A stretch of 40,588 nucleotides of DNA, taken from positions 1 to 40,588 of the forward strand of contig CADCTC010000207.1 in assembly GCA_902805635.1 (NCBI GenBank), given 5' to 3'. Position 1 is the first letter of the stretch. Each line of letters starts with the position of its first letter. Made by a program: the position numbers and the translations under genes. This document shows, piece by piece, positions 1 through 8,006 of this stretch. The DNA comes from an uncultured Chloroflexota bacterium. Its GTDB lineage: Bacteria; Chloroflexota; UBA11872; UBA12225. The notes under the pieces were generated by a model that saw only the letters and a program-made list of their open reading frames with translations, ran no database searches and was not told the origin of the DNA.

Positions 1-2
1 GC

Positions 3-98
3 CTCGCCAAGGACTACGAGCGCTCGCCCCATAGCAGCGCGGCCGTCATCTACGCCGCCTCCATCCGTCTGTGCGCCAGAAGACTCGCCAGATCATGA
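3..98 (+). pseudogene. IS5/IS4-family transposase, C-terminal end only (partial at window edge)
   Basis: The frame starting at base 3 reads LAKDYERSPHSSAAVIYAAS and then IRLCARRLARS, followed by TGA at 96-98. The pattern KDYER-x(3)-S-x(5)-Y-A-x(3)-R-x(4)-RRLA is the usual C-terminus of IS5/IS4-type DDE transposases, where the last helix ends in RRLA. Only 31 residues lie in the window, so the catalytic DDE residues cannot be checked and it is unknown whether the element is intact to the left. The stop codon is followed directly by a stretch (97-118) that could be the terminal inverted repeat; this is inference, because the other end is outside the window. Confidence 0.6.
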
Positions 99-297
99 GT
101 TTGCAGACAGTTTCAAGGCGCAGGACCTGTGGTGGTTGCGCTCCAGTAACCAGCGCGCCAACTTTCTTGCCTGGTGCGTGCAGGACTTCTATACTCGGCA
201 GCCAGCAGCGCGCTGCGCGGCGGAGGCATCGCAGCGGCGTGTCCCCGACGCACGGGTGAACCGGGCCGGGGCGCTGCACATCAGACTGGGGACGTGA
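97..297 (+). pseudogene. Possible 3' remnant of a gene next to the transposase end
   Basis: Frame 1 stays open from the window start to TGA at 295-297. From about 97 it reads EFADSFKAQDLWWLRSSNQR and on through a tryptophan- and arginine-rich segment. It begins where the transposase frame ends and has no convincing start codon of its own. It may be the tail of a gene cut by the insertion sequence, or chance coding. I do not recognise the family. Confidence 0.3.
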
Positions 298-305
298 GCT
301 AACGC

Positions 306-866
306 ATGGCGCTACAGCGCACCGGGATTCCCGGCGCCACGGCAGCTTCCGCGGTGCAGGCGCCGCCGGCGGCCACTATCTCGGCCGGCCCGGCGCTGAG
401 CACGCGCGACACCATGAACCGGCCGTTCCTGGAGCTGGGCGTGATGTTCGGCCAGGCGCTGGGCGGCCGCGAGCCGGTGATGCAGGCGCTCACCAATCTG
501 CAGAACATCGGCGGCGAGCACGGCTGCGATGCCATCATCGCCATCCGGCTCCTGCACTACCCCACGTCCGCCGGGCCGGCGGTGGTGGCGTACGGCACGG
601 GCGTGCGCTTCCTACCGATGCCGGAGGGTGGGGCCGCCGACGGCCAACCGGTGGATACCGGTGCTATGGACGGCATGGCCGGTGCAGCCGTGGCAGGCGC
701 TGCGGCCGGTGGTATGCCTGCCGGCACGGTGCTTCCGCCAGGCGCAGCAGGCACATTGGGAAGTACGGCCGGGACAGTTGGCGGGATGGGCAGCGGGGTC
801 AGCGCGGGCACGTCAGGGGCGGGGGGCGCAGCAGGAGCGCAGGGCGCAGGCCAAGCGGGCCGATAA
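306..866 (+). CDS. UPF0145/YbjQ-like domain protein with Gly/Ala-rich tail
   Basis: This is a 186-residue protein. Residues about 40-100 contain a run with GVMFGQALGG, an alpha-helical stretch, GCDAIIAIRL and VVAYGTGVRF. The pattern (GxAxxAI-x-x-R then a beta strand ending in AYGT) is that of YbjQ/UPF0145 'heavy-metal-binding' domains, whose biochemical role is not firmly known. The N-terminal 35 residues are Ala/Pro-rich. The last 80 are low-complexity Gly/Ala/Thr, probably disordered. There is no signal peptide or membrane segment. ATG306 lies 8 bases after the stop of the upstream remnant, and Met37 is an alternative start. The family assignment rests on a weak pattern only. Confidence 0.55.
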   Translation: MALQRTGIPGATAASAVQAPPAATISAGPALSTRDTMNRPFLELGVMFGQALGGREPVMQALTNLQNIGGEHGCDAIIAIRLLHYPTSAGPAVVAYGTGVRFLPMPEGGAADGQPVDTGAMDGMAGAAVAGAAAGGMPAGTVLPPGAAGTLGSTAGTVGGMGSGVSAGTSGAGGAAGAQGAGQAGR

Positions 867-923
867 GCCGCGGTCGCATCACCCATCCTTCATATGAGCG
901 CCGGCCGCGTGTCAAAGCTGGGC

Positions 924-929
924 TATACT
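924..929 (+). promoter_or_regulatory. -10 element TATACT for a leaderless GTG start
   Basis: TATACT ends 6 bases before GTG at 936-938, which is where RNA polymerase would be expected to start. The GTG is in frame with the long ORF. No -35 hexamer is evident and there is no Shine-Dalgarno sequence before the upstream ATG at 894, so the GTG is probably the true start. Confidence 0.5.
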
Positions 930-935
930 GGGACC

Positions 936-3086
936 GTGGCTGCCAGGTTGCGTTATCCGCTCGCCGTCACCCTGCCGGCGGAGGTCCTGGCGAAACCCGC
1001 CGCGCCTCCCAGGCTGGGGTTTCCGTTCCGGCTCCTGCTCATCCTGGGCGTGCTGCCGCTCCTGCTCGCCGCGAGCATCCTTGCCATTTACCGGCAGCAG
1101 CAGACCGACCGCATCTACACCGGCGTGCGGGTCTTTGGCCTGGACCTGAGCCGCATGCGCTATGACGAGGCCGCAGGGGCATTGCGCGTCCATCTGCGCG
1201 ACGCGTCACGGCGACGGTTCGAGCTACGCTACGACGACGACGTGATTTCCGTCTCGCTCGGCGCCATGGGCCTGGCGGCGGATGAAGCCGAAGTGGCGGC
1301 GCTGGTGGATCGCGCGTGGATGGTGGGACGCGACGACGACCTGCGCGCCTGGCTCAGCGACCAGCTGGTGCTCTTGCGCCATGGCTTTGACGTGCCGGCA
1401 ACGGTGCGGTTCGACCGCGAGCGCGCCTCATCAGTGCTGGGCGGCATCACAGCGGACGTGGAGCGCGTGACGCTCAACGCCAACCTGAGCGTGGCGCGCG
1501 CGGGCGATCGGTTCGAGGTCCACACCTCACCGGCACAGACTGGCCGGCGCTTGAACGTGAACGCCACGCTGGACCGGCTGCAGAAGTCGCTGGTGGGCAC
1601 ACTGCCTGGCCACGTGGACCTGGTGCTGGAGGAGGCGCCGCCGGGTATCGCCGACGCGGACCTCGTGCCCGCGCGCGATGCCATCGAGGTTCTCCTGGGC
1701 AGTGCGCTGCAGTTCCGCGATGGCGCGCGGTCGTGGGCGCTCGACCCGCCGGCCGCCTTCGAGATGCTGGATATCACCGGCCTCTCCGCCGGCCGGCCGC
1801 CGATCGGCGCCAAGCTCAATGACGACAAGCTGGCCGCGTTCGTGGAGAAGACGGCGCGCGCTGCCGACCAACCGGCGGAGAACCCCACGTTTGCCATCGA
1901 GAACAGCAGGGTGGTCGTCAAACCGGGGCGTACCGGAAAGGTGGCCGATGCCGCGAAGACGTTCGAGCCGGCGCGAGAGCGCTCGCTTTCACCGGCCACG
2001 CCGCGCGTGGTGGAGATGGTCTTCGCCGAAGACAGGCCCTGGCTGAGCCTGGCCGACCTGGAGCCTTTCCGCGCGCGGGCGGACGCGCTACTGGAGCAGC
2101 CGCTCACGATTGAGACGCCAGCGCTGCCGGGTGTCGCCGAAAAGCGCTGGACGCTGACGCGGACCGAGCTGGCACAGATGGTGGTGCTACCGAGCACGCT
2201 CAACACGCCGCGCGAGTACGCCACGCTGCCCGCGGCGCAGCGTCCGCAGTACGAGCTCTTCCTGGACAGCGGGCTCATTGCGGGGTTCCTGGGCCGGGAG
2301 GTGGCGCCCTGGGTGTCCGAGGACCCGGTGGACGCAACGCTGGAGCTGCTGACCACGCGGGTGGACGCGCCGAACCCCGCCTATGCCGCGGCCGTGGCCG
2401 CCGAACAGCGGCGCCTGGAGACGAGCAGCAGCGCAGGCGATCCCGTGCCGGGCGCCACCGTGAGTGGGTCCGGGACCGACTTGCGCGCCGCAGCAGCCGC
2501 GCGAGTGACGCTACCGGCGACAGTGCAGGAGAACCGCTACCGCGTCGGATTGCGCAACGCGCGAGACGGGCGTGGACCGGACTACAACGGCACGTTTGCC
2601 GCGGTGCAAGCGCTGTTCCGTTCTACGTCTCCAGCCGCGCCGGAAGACCGGCGCGTCACGGTGCGGCTGGCGCCGCGCCCGCCGCGGGTAAGTGACCTGG
2701 ACCTGGCGCGGGCGCGTGACGAGGCCAACCAGCTGATCGACCAGCCGGTGACGCTGCGCTGGAAGGATGCCACCTGGACAGTGTCACGCGATGAGCTGGT
2801 GGGCATGCTGCGCTACCAACCGGGACGTGACGGTAAGCTGACCGCCTACCTCACACGCGACGCACTGCTGACGCGCGCAGGCGCCATTGCCCGCGAGGCC
2901 GACCGGCGGCCGGACGCGCCGCGCGCCTCCGACGGCAGCGCGCTGCCCGCCGACGTGGCGCAGATCGCTGGCGTGATCTGGCAGCTGGCCTCTACCGCGC
3001 GTGACGGCGCCCGCGCAGCCGAGGTTGTGTGGACCGAGGACCTGACACAGCCGGCAGCGCCGGCAACTCCTACTCCGGCACGCTAA
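936..3086 (+). CDS. Membrane-anchored protein with peptidoglycan-binding (PG_binding_4/YoaR-like) repeats
   Basis: The gene encodes 716 residues from the leaderless GTG at 936; an ATG at 894 would add 14. One N-terminal transmembrane helix (about residues 27-50, LLLILGVLPLLLAASILAIY) leaves a large outside domain. The sequence V-R-V-F-G-L-D-L-S after the helix is the typical entry to the YoaR/VanW-associated fold. At least three repeats match PG_binding_4 (PF12229) style, with a helix LxxARxxADxLL, a strand PVTL and then W-x-L-x-x-x-EL. They lie near residues 235-285, 375-430 and 580-640. A C-terminal VanW domain, common in this family, is not visible. The likely role is cell-wall binding or modelling, which is inference. 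The 3' end overlaps the convergent phospholipase-like gene by 17 bases. Confidence 0.75.
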   Translation: MAARLRYPLAVTLPAEVLAKPAAPPRLGFPFRLLLILGVLPLLLAASILAIYRQQQTDRIYTGVRVFGLDLSRMRYDEAAGALRVHLRDASRRRFELRYDDDVISVSLGAMGLAADEAEVAALVDRAWMVGRDDDLRAWLSDQLVLLRHGFDVPATVRFDRERASSVLGGITADVERVTLNANLSVARAGDRFEVHTSPAQTGRRLNVNATLDRLQKSLVGTLPGHVDLVLEEAPPGIADADLVPARDAIEVLLGSALQFRDGARSWALDPPAAFEMLDITGLSAGRPPIGAKLNDDKLAAFVEKTARAADQPAENPTFAIENSRVVVKPGRTGKVADAAKTFEPARERSLSPATPRVVEMVFAEDRPWLSLADLEPFRARADALLEQPLTIETPALPGVAEKRWTLTRTELAQMVVLPSTLNTPREYATLPAAQRPQYELFLDSGLIAGFLGREVAPWVSEDPVDATLELLTTRVDAPNPAYAAAVAAEQRRLETSSSAGDPVPGATVSGSGTDLRAAAAARVTLPATVQENRYRVGLRNARDGRGPDYNGTFAAVQALFRSTSPAAPEDRRVTVRLAPRPPRVSDLDLARARDEANQLIDQPVTLRWKDATWTVSRDELVGMLRYQPGRDGKLTAYLTRDALLTRAGAIAREADRRPDAPRASDGSALPADVAQIAGVIWQLASTARDGARAAEVVWTEDLTQPAAPATPTPAR

Positions 3087-3834
3087 GGGCGCCAAGATAG
3101 CGGCGCAGCAGCATCACTGAGCCCGCCACGGCTGCTTCCTGGAAGTCTTGCCACACCAAAGGGGATAGCAGGGCACGCGCCTGCGCCAGGGATGCTTCCC
3201 ACGCGGCGCCGTGCTCGCGCAGCAACTCCTCGTCCCCCCGGCCGCCGGAGTCCGGCCGTCCACGCGTGTACGCTAGCTCGGTGGCCATAATGCCGTCGGG
3301 CAGCAGGAGACGGCCCGTCATCCGTTCCAGTAGCCGGCGTACGGCCGGCACGTCCACCCACGGCGGAGCGGCCGCAAAATCCACCGCATCCACGTTCAGC
3401 ACACGCTCATCGGGCGGCAGCGGCAGGCTGTCCGCGAGCATCCACGCACCGTGGTGGATGGAGGCGTGTTCCGGGAACGGCGGCAGCCGCGAGAGCACGA
3501 TACGCCAGTACGCCACGTCGGTCTGCACGTGCGTCAGGTACCCGGCCAACCAGGCCCGCTGCGCCGCGGTGAAGCTGGAAGGATCCGCCACCACGGGGTG
3601 GGCAGCCGCCAGGGTCTCCAGCACCAGGTCCCACGTGTCGGGACGCTGGTCGTCGTAAAAGTGGGAGCTGGGCTTGTCCCGGCCGGCGAACAGACGCAGC
3701 GCGTCTGGCGCGACGCCACCAGCGTAGAAGTCCGCACGCCGGCACTCGATCAGTGTCGCCAGCGTTGGATCGCCCGCCGCGAGCGAGCGCCGGACCTGGC
3801 CGAGGATCGCCCAGTGGCTTCGGACACGGGGCAC
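3070..3834 (-). CDS. Zinc-dependent phospholipase C-like protein (PF00882-like)
   Basis: This is a 254-residue protein with a GTG start. The helical sequence has AGDPTLATL near the N-terminus, then an F-Y-A-G-G-V-x-P-D segment, SSHFYDD, and WLAGYLTHVQTDVAYW around residue 92-107. This order (an early His/Asp-rich helix, an H-F motif, then G-Y-L-x-H-x-x-x-D-x-x-W) is typical of the PF00882 'zinc-dependent phospholipase C' superfamily in bacteria, where His and Asp bind zinc. There is no signal peptide, so it probably acts in the cytoplasm. Many such bacterial proteins have no proven lipase activity. It is convergent with the peptidoglycan-binding gene, with a 17-base overlap. Confidence 0.6.
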   Translation of the reverse strand: MPRVRSHWAILGQVRRSLAAGDPTLATLIECRRADFYAGGVAPDALRLFAGRDKPSSHFYDDQRPDTWDLVLETLAAAHPVVADPSSFTAAQRAWLAGYLTHVQTDVAYWRIVLSRLPPFPEHASIHHGAWMLADSLPLPPDERVLNVDAVDFAAAPPWVDVPAVRRLLERMTGRLLLPDGIMATELAYTRGRPDSGGRGDEELLREHGAAWEASLAQARALLSPLVWQDFQEAAVAGSVMLLRRYLGALSVPE

Positions 3835-3869
3835 TAGGGTGTCACCGGACGAGGCGAGGGACGGTCACG

Positions 3870-4562
3870 CTACACACGCGCCAGCGGCCGGGCCGAATCC
3901 GCGAAGTACTGCGTGACGAACTTGCGAGTCATTCCCTCGACGGGGCCAGGCGCCTCGACCACGCCAATGCCGACGCGCTTGAACTCCGGTCTGACCAGGT
4001 TTTCGAGATGCGTGGGCGACTGAACCCAGGCATCGAAAAGCGTCTGAGCCATCATCTCGCTAGGGAATGGGCTCAGGCCAAGGTTCTCTCCGATGTAGAC
4101 GTACAGGCCGCCGGCCAGCTGAGTCTGAGCCCACTTTGGACCGTAGCCGACGCCGGGGATATCGTGCGAGACAAAGTTGCGCTCAGCCATGTCCGCACTG
4201 CGCTCGCGCGCCAGGGCGATCAGCACTCCGTCCATCACCAGCGGCCGCTCGCCCCAGGCGACGCGCAGCGCATTGATGCGATCCACCAGCTCCACCTCGG
4301 CGGCCGCGGGATCCATAGGCGCGTTGGGCAGCTCGGCATACGCCTGGAGCACGACAGCCGGCACCGGGTCGCCCGGCGCGAACGGCGCGCGCGCCGCCTG
4401 CGCATACGCCGTGCCCAGCGTGAAGGAGGAGAACGGCGCCATGGCGACGGCAAATGCCAGTGCGACGGCCAGGTACGCGACAAGGTGAGCCAGCTGGCGG
4501 CGCGCCGTACCAAGGTACTGGGGAGACCGGCACACGTTGCGTGAGCCGGCGGAACGAGCCAT
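3870..4562 (-). CDS. Secreted CAP-domain (SCP/PR1-like) protein
   Basis: This is a 230-residue protein. The start is placed at ATG 4562 because a -10-like TACGCT sits 7 bases upstream and because a longer reading would run across the divergent PHP gene. The N-terminal region has basic residues and a hydrophobic helix (LVAYLAVALAFAVAMA) and then TAYAQA, which is a signal peptide with a probable Ala-x-Ala cleavage site. The mature part is a CAP domain (PF00188). It includes a helix with V-x-x-I-N-A-L-R, then a segment with S-A-D-M-A-x-x-N-F-x-S-H and G-E-N-L, then W-x-x-S-P-T-H-L-E-N-L, with a final G-I-G-V strand. Conserved His and Glu residues are kept. CAP proteins in bacteria are secreted, and their molecular role is poorly defined. 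Confidence 0.85.
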   Translation of the reverse strand: MARSAGSRNVCRSPQYLGTARRQLAHLVAYLAVALAFAVAMAPFSSFTLGTAYAQAARAPFAPGDPVPAVVLQAYAELPNAPMDPAAAEVELVDRINALRVAWGERPLVMDGVLIALARERSADMAERNFVSHDIPGVGYGPKWAQTQLAGGLYVYIGENLGLSPFPSEMMAQTLFDAWVQSPTHLENLVRPEFKRVGIGVVEAPGPVEGMTRKFVTQYFADSARPLARV

Positions 4563-4569
4563 CACCCAG

Positions 4570-4575
4570 AGCGTA
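4570..4575 (-). promoter_or_regulatory. -10 element TACGCT of the CAP gene
   Basis: Read on the minus strand, TACGCT is followed by 7 bases and then the ATG of the CAP gene. This is the leaderless geometry seen at other genes in the window. No clear -35 is visible. Confidence 0.45.
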
Positions 4576-4631
4576 CTGCATCCCCCCGCCTGCCACAATC
4601 CGGGGAGGACGGAGCGTGGGAGCACAACCTC

Positions 4632-5372
4632 TTGGGATCGGCGGACCTGCACCTGCACAGCGCGCACAGCGACGGCATGATGACGGTGGCGGAGCTGCTG
4701 GCCCACGCGGAAGGTGAAACCACCTTGGATGTGGTGGCGGTAGCGGACCACGACCAGGTGGCAGGGGCGCTGGAAGCGGTGGAGTGGTGTGCCGGGCGGC
4801 CGGGCGGCCGGCTGCGAGCCGTGGTGGGCACGGAGATCAGCGCCTCCTGGGGGCGACACGTCGTCGCGCTGTTCTTCCAGGCGCCATACCCTACGCGGCC
4901 GTTCCCGCGTTTCCGGCCGCTGCGGGAGACGGTGGAGCGCGTGGCGGCGGCCGGGGGCATTGTGGTGGTGCCCCACGCGCTTAGCACGCTGGTACCGAGT
5001 CTGGGGGAGCAGGCGCTGCGACGCCTGCTAATGGAGCCTGGTGTTCGGGACACGCTGCTGGGCGTGGAGCTGTGCAGCGGCGTGGTGGGGGGGAGACGCG
5101 CCGAACCGCGCCTGCGCCGGCTGAATGCAACGGAGTGGGGGCTGGCAGCGCTGGGCAGCTCGGACGCGCACCACCTGGCCCAGGTAGCCGGCGCCTGGAC
5201 CGAGTTTCCTGGCCACACGCCCGCCGATCTGCTGACGGCGATCAGGGAGCGGCACACCACCGCACACTGGGGGATCGCCTCGCACGTGGGGCTGGCCAGC
5301 CATGCCCGCCAGGGGTGGCGCAGTCTGGTGGTGAAGCCGGTCAGAGAGCTGCGCGGAGCGATCCGGGGCTAG
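4632..5372 (+). CDS. PHP-domain phosphoesterase
   Basis: This is a 246-residue protein starting at a TTG (4632). It opens almost at once with DLHLHSAHSDG (motif I of the PHP fold). VAVADHDQ (motif II), VVGTEIS, VVVPHAL and GLAALGSSDAH (late metal-binding motif) follow. These His and Asp residues form the trinuclear metal site of PHP hydrolases, which cleave phosphoesters of nucleotides, phosphosugars or nucleic acids. At this size it resembles stand-alone PHP proteins of the TrpH/YciV type (3',5'-nucleoside bisphosphate phosphatases), but the substrate is not settled. A GGGGAGG motif lies about 25 bases upstream, which is too far for an ideal ribosome site. It is divergent from the CAP gene, and its stop codon shares CTAG with the next gene's stop. 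Confidence 0.8.
   Translation: MGSADLHLHSAHSDGMMTVAELLAHAEGETTLDVVAVADHDQVAGALEAVEWCAGRPGGRLRAVVGTEISASWGRHVVALFFQAPYPTRPFPRFRPLRETVERVAAAGGIVVVPHALSTLVPSLGEQALRRLLMEPGVRDTLLGVELCSGVVGGRRAEPRLRRLNATEWGLAALGSSDAHHLAQVAGAWTEFPGHTPADLLTAIRERHTTAHWGIASHVGLASHARQGWRSLVVKPVRELRGAIRG
5369..5372. other. CTAG shared by two convergent stop codons
   Basis: TAG at 5370-5372 ends the PHP gene on the plus strand, and CTA at 5369-5371 reads as TAG for the gene on the minus strand. The two genes therefore overlap by exactly one CTAG. Confidence 0.9.
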
Positions 5373-6172
5373 ATACCCATCTTGCCTGGCTCTACCGGCA
5401 TACGCAGCACGGGCAGCGGCACATTCTGGGCCCTGAACGCGGCGGCTAGGGAGATAAGCTCCTCGTCCACCAGGTCGCCGATGGACGGCGGCTTGGCACG
5501 CTGCTCATTGAGGTGGCGGTCGAGCGCCTGGAAGGCGGCCTTGGCGATCTCTGTGGGCGTCTGCTGGCCAGGTGGGGTGAAGCGGCCGGGAGTGGCGGAG
5601 CGCAAGTTGACCAGCGACCGGATGGCAACGTGTGAGAGCGGGTCACGCCCGGCCTGCCAGGCGGCTTTGGACCACGCGTCCAGCGCGCCGGCACGGCGCT
5701 CCACCTCCGCCTCGTGCTCGCGGACCAGCACGGTCTGCTCGCGGTACCACGAGGCGCGCAAGCGGGTCATGAGCAGCCCGGTGCGCACCAACGGCTCCGG
5801 CGGCAGCTCCACACTGTTGAGCATCTGCTCGGCAGCGGTATCCAGTTGGCGGCCGGTATCGGCCAGCACTTCGCGCTGGTCGGCCATCCAGGCGGCGCCC
5901 AGCGCCGCGGCGGCGTACGACTCGAACGTGCCGGTGCGGCGCCCGACGTCCATCGCATACTCCGCCAGGCCGCCGGCCGCGCGCTTGTAGAAGTCGCGCG
6001 CCCAGTCCAGGTTGCCGGTGAGCCAGCAGCCACGACCAGCGCGTAGCCAGACCCAGCCGGGCAGCTCATCGCGCCGTGAGCGGCGGCGCAGCTCGTCCAC
6101 CAGCTCCAGGGTGCTTTCCAGCTCACGCTCGATGCGTTGGGCAGGTGTCTGCCGCTGAACGGCTGCGGTCAT
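5369..6172 (-). CDS. Helical protein of unknown function downstream of mnmA
   Basis: This is a 267-residue protein starting at ATG 6172 (MTAAVQRQTPAQRIERELES). A longer upstream reading would overlap mnmA and is rejected. The sequence is almost all amphipathic helix. It includes a segment with W-L-R-A-G-R-G-C-W-L-T-G-N-L-D-W-A-R-D-F-Y near residue 42-62, which resembles one tetratricopeptide-like helix pair. There is no signal peptide or membrane segment, and I recognise no catalytic motif. It lies 25 bases after mnmA on the same strand and is likely co-transcribed with it. Confidence 0.7.
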   Translation of the reverse strand: MTAAVQRQTPAQRIERELESTLELVDELRRRSRRDELPGWVWLRAGRGCWLTGNLDWARDFYKRAAGGLAEYAMDVGRRTGTFESYAAAALGAAWMADQREVLADTGRQLDTAAEQMLNSVELPPEPLVRTGLLMTRLRASWYREQTVLVREHEAEVERRAGALDAWSKAAWQAGRDPLSHVAIRSLVNLRSATPGRFTPPGQQTPTEIAKAAFQALDRHLNEQRAKPPSIGDLVDEELISLAAAFRAQNVPLPVLRMPVEPGKMGI

Positions 6173-6197
6173 CGAATCAGGCCTCCGCGCGGGCGGA

Positions 6198-7400
6198 TTA
6201 TAGGTCGCCCGACTGCACGATGGTCGCTCCGCCCAGGACGACATCGCCGTCGTAGAACACCACCGCCTGGCCGGGAGTGATGGCGCGCTGCGGCTCGTCA
6301 AAGACGACGCGGACAGCCGGCATACCGGGCGCGGCGGCGTTCCCACTAGCCCCAGGGGCTCCATTGGGCGTCTGCTCCACCGGCTCTATGGTCGCGGGGG
6401 CTTCGCTCATGCGATAACGAATACGAGCACGGCAGCGGATGGGACGGTCCAACGCGGGCAAGGCGACGAGGTTGAGATCCTCGGCGATCAACTCGCGGCA
6501 GAGCAGGTCCTTGTCCGCGCCGACGACGATGGCGTTGCGCTCCGGGTCGATGTCGATGACGAAGAGCGGCTCTGGACTGGCTATGCCGATGCCCCTGCGC
6601 TGGCCGATGGTGAAATGCACGATGCCGGGATGCTCGCCAAGGTAGCGACCCTGCACGTCCACGATAGGACCGGGCAACGCGGTCTGCGGCGCGTGCTCCG
6701 TGACGTAGCGGCTGTACTTGTTATCCGGGACGAAGCAGATCTCCATGCTTTCCGGCTTCTCGGCCACCGGCAGGCCCAGCTCGCGCGCCAGGCGGCGCGT
6801 CTCGGTCTTCGGCATGTCTCCCAGCGGGAAGAGCGTGCGGGCCAGCTCGTCCTGCTGCATGGGGAAGAGAACGTAGGACTGGTCCTTGGAGGGGTCCAGC
6901 GCCTTACGCAGACGCCAGCGGCCGGTGGCAGGGTCCTGGTCGCGCCGCACGTAGTGACCGGTGGCGACGTAGTCCGCGCCGAGCGCGGCAGCGCGCTGGA
7001 GCACCGGCCGAAACTTGACGTGCTGGTTGCAGCGCACGCACGGGTTGGGGGTGCGTCCGCGGGCGTACTCGCGCACGAAATCGGCGATGACGTACTCACG
7101 GAAGAGCTCGCGAAAGTTCAGCACGTAGTACGGCATGTCCAGCAAGTCCGCCACGCGCCGGGCGTCGTCCACCGCGGAGTTGCCGCAGCAAGCCTTGGAG
7201 CGCGCAGTGGCTGAGCCTGCCGGTTCCGCGGCTCCTACCTTCGCGTCGGCGTCATCGCGGGCATCTGCGGTGACTTGGTTGGCGCTTTCCGGCCAGACAT
7301 TCAGCGTGACGCCGATCACGTCGTGCCCCTGCTGCTTGAGCAGGGCGGCGACGACGGAGCTATCCACACCACCACTCATGGCGACCACGATGCGCGACAT
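6198..7400 (-). CDS. mnmA: tRNA-specific 2-thiouridylase MnmA
   Basis: This is a 400-residue enzyme that puts sulfur on U34 of Lys, Glu and Gln tRNAs. The N-terminal ATP-pyrophosphatase P-loop reads AMSGGVDSS. The catalytic cysteine pair is in NPCVRCN and MEICFVPD, with CACCG-like residues kept near KACCG. GHYVR, KDQSYVLF and FTIGQRRGIGI are standard family signatures, and the C-terminal beta domain ends in the usual AVFYDGDVVLGGATI. Two stretches are unlike the family core: an Asp/Ala-rich insertion after the first strand (about residues 40-68) and a Pro/Gly/Ala-rich insertion near the C-terminus. The start is ATG 7400, 6 bases after a CATACT -10 box; the upstream Met is 18 bases further out. 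It is divergent from nrdR. Confidence 0.95.
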   Translation of the reverse strand: MSRIVVAMSGGVDSSVVAALLKQQGHDVIGVTLNVWPESANQVTADARDDADAKVGAAEPAGSATARSKACCGNSAVDDARRVADLLDMPYYVLNFRELFREYVIADFVREYARGRTPNPCVRCNQHVKFRPVLQRAAALGADYVATGHYVRRDQDPATGRWRLRKALDPSKDQSYVLFPMQQDELARTLFPLGDMPKTETRRLARELGLPVAEKPESMEICFVPDNKYSRYVTEHAPQTALPGPIVDVQGRYLGEHPGIVHFTIGQRRGIGIASPEPLFVIDIDPERNAIVVGADKDLLCRELIAEDLNLVALPALDRPIRCRARIRYRMSEAPATIEPVEQTPNGAPGASGNAAAPGMPAVRVVFDEPQRAITPGQAVVFYDGDVVLGGATIVQSGDL

Positions 7401-7406
7401 GAGAGA

Positions 7407-7432
7407 AGTATGCAGCACCTACCAGGCATACT
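7407..7432. promoter_or_regulatory. Divergent leaderless promoter pair mnmA/nrdR
   Basis: On the minus strand CATACT (7407-7412) lies 6 bases before ATG 7400 of mnmA. On the plus strand CATACT (7427-7432) lies 7 bases before ATG 7440 of nrdR. The two identical hexamers face outwards and are 14 bases apart, so polymerases at the two sites should exclude each other. No ribosome binding site precedes either ATG. No -35 is evident. Confidence 0.6.
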
Positions 7433-7439
7433 CCCGCCG

Positions 7440-7910
7440 ATGCGCTGCCCGTCCTGCCACAGTGACGACCTGCGCGTGCTGGAGACGCGCGAGGGCGACA
7501 ACGCCATCCGGCGCCGGCGGCGCTGCGAGGCGTGCGGGCGACGCTTCAGCACCACGGAGCGGATCGACGCGACGACGTTGCTGGTGGTGAAGCGGGATGG
7601 GAGGCGCGAGGAGTACGACCGCGCCAAGGTGCTGCGCGGCGTGCGGATCGCATGCGAGAAGCGGCCGATCCCGGCCGAGACGATCGAGCGACTGGCGGAC
7701 GAGGTGGAGCGGGACCTGGCGCGCGACGGCGCAGCCGAGGCGCCGTCAACTCGCGTGGGGGACCTGGTGATCGAAAAGCTGCTCGCGCTGGACCCAATCG
7801 CCTACATCCGCTTTGCCTCGGTGTACCGCGACATGGCGACGCTGGAAGCGATCCGGCGCGAGCTAGACGCGTTACTGGAGCAAGGGCTGGCAGCCAGGCC
7901 GCGCGACTAA
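7440..7910 (+). CDS. nrdR: Transcriptional repressor NrdR
   Basis: This is a 156-residue protein, the usual length for the family. It has an N-terminal zinc ribbon (MRCPSCHSDDLRVLETR, then CEACGRRFSTTER) followed by an ATP-cone domain with VVKRDGRREEYDRAKVLRGV and FASVYRDM near the end. NrdR senses ATP/dATP and represses ribonucleotide reductase genes by binding NrdR boxes. No nrd gene is in the window. The ATG at 7440 is chosen because the zinc ribbon begins at residue 1 and a -10 box lies 7 bases upstream. The gene is divergent from mnmA and is followed by a palindromic repeat. Confidence 0.96.
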   Translation: MRCPSCHSDDLRVLETREGDNAIRRRRRCEACGRRFSTTERIDATTLLVVKRDGRREEYDRAKVLRGVRIACEKRPIPAETIERLADEVERDLARDGAAEAPSTRVGDLVIEKLLALDPIAYIRFASVYRDMATLEAIRRELDALLEQGLAARPRD

Positions 7911-7927
7911 GAGTGGCTCACCCTCCC

Positions 7928-7981
7928 CCGTTCGCCCTGAGCTTGTCGAAGGGCATGGTTCGACAAGCTCACCACGAACGG
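7928..7981. repeat. 54-bp palindromic repeat, copy 1 (intergenic)
   Basis: Arms 7928-7950 and 7959-7981 are 23 bases each, differ at three central positions, and flank an 8-base loop. The core word is TGAGCTTGTCGAA. The same element occurs twice more in the window, inside the gene at 31026-33941. This copy sits between nrdR and the convergent mog gene and could act as a bidirectional terminator hairpin, although no T-run follows. Confidence 0.9.
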
Positions 7982-8006
7982 CGGTTCTGTTAGGCGTTCT
8001 AACGGA

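Noticed and set aside
1229..2356. 375-codon open frame on the minus strand inside the peptidoglycan-binding gene
   Set aside because: It is an antisense shadow in very GC-rich DNA; the sequence is Ser/Arg-rich low complexity with no motif, while the plus frame has clear domains.
4563..4976. Longer N-terminus of the CAP protein
   Set aside because: It would overlap the divergent PHP gene; the signal peptide begins shortly after ATG 4562.
6173..6364. Longer N-terminus of the helical unknown protein
   Set aside because: It overlaps the end of mnmA and is Ser/Arg-rich, without the coding pattern of the rest.
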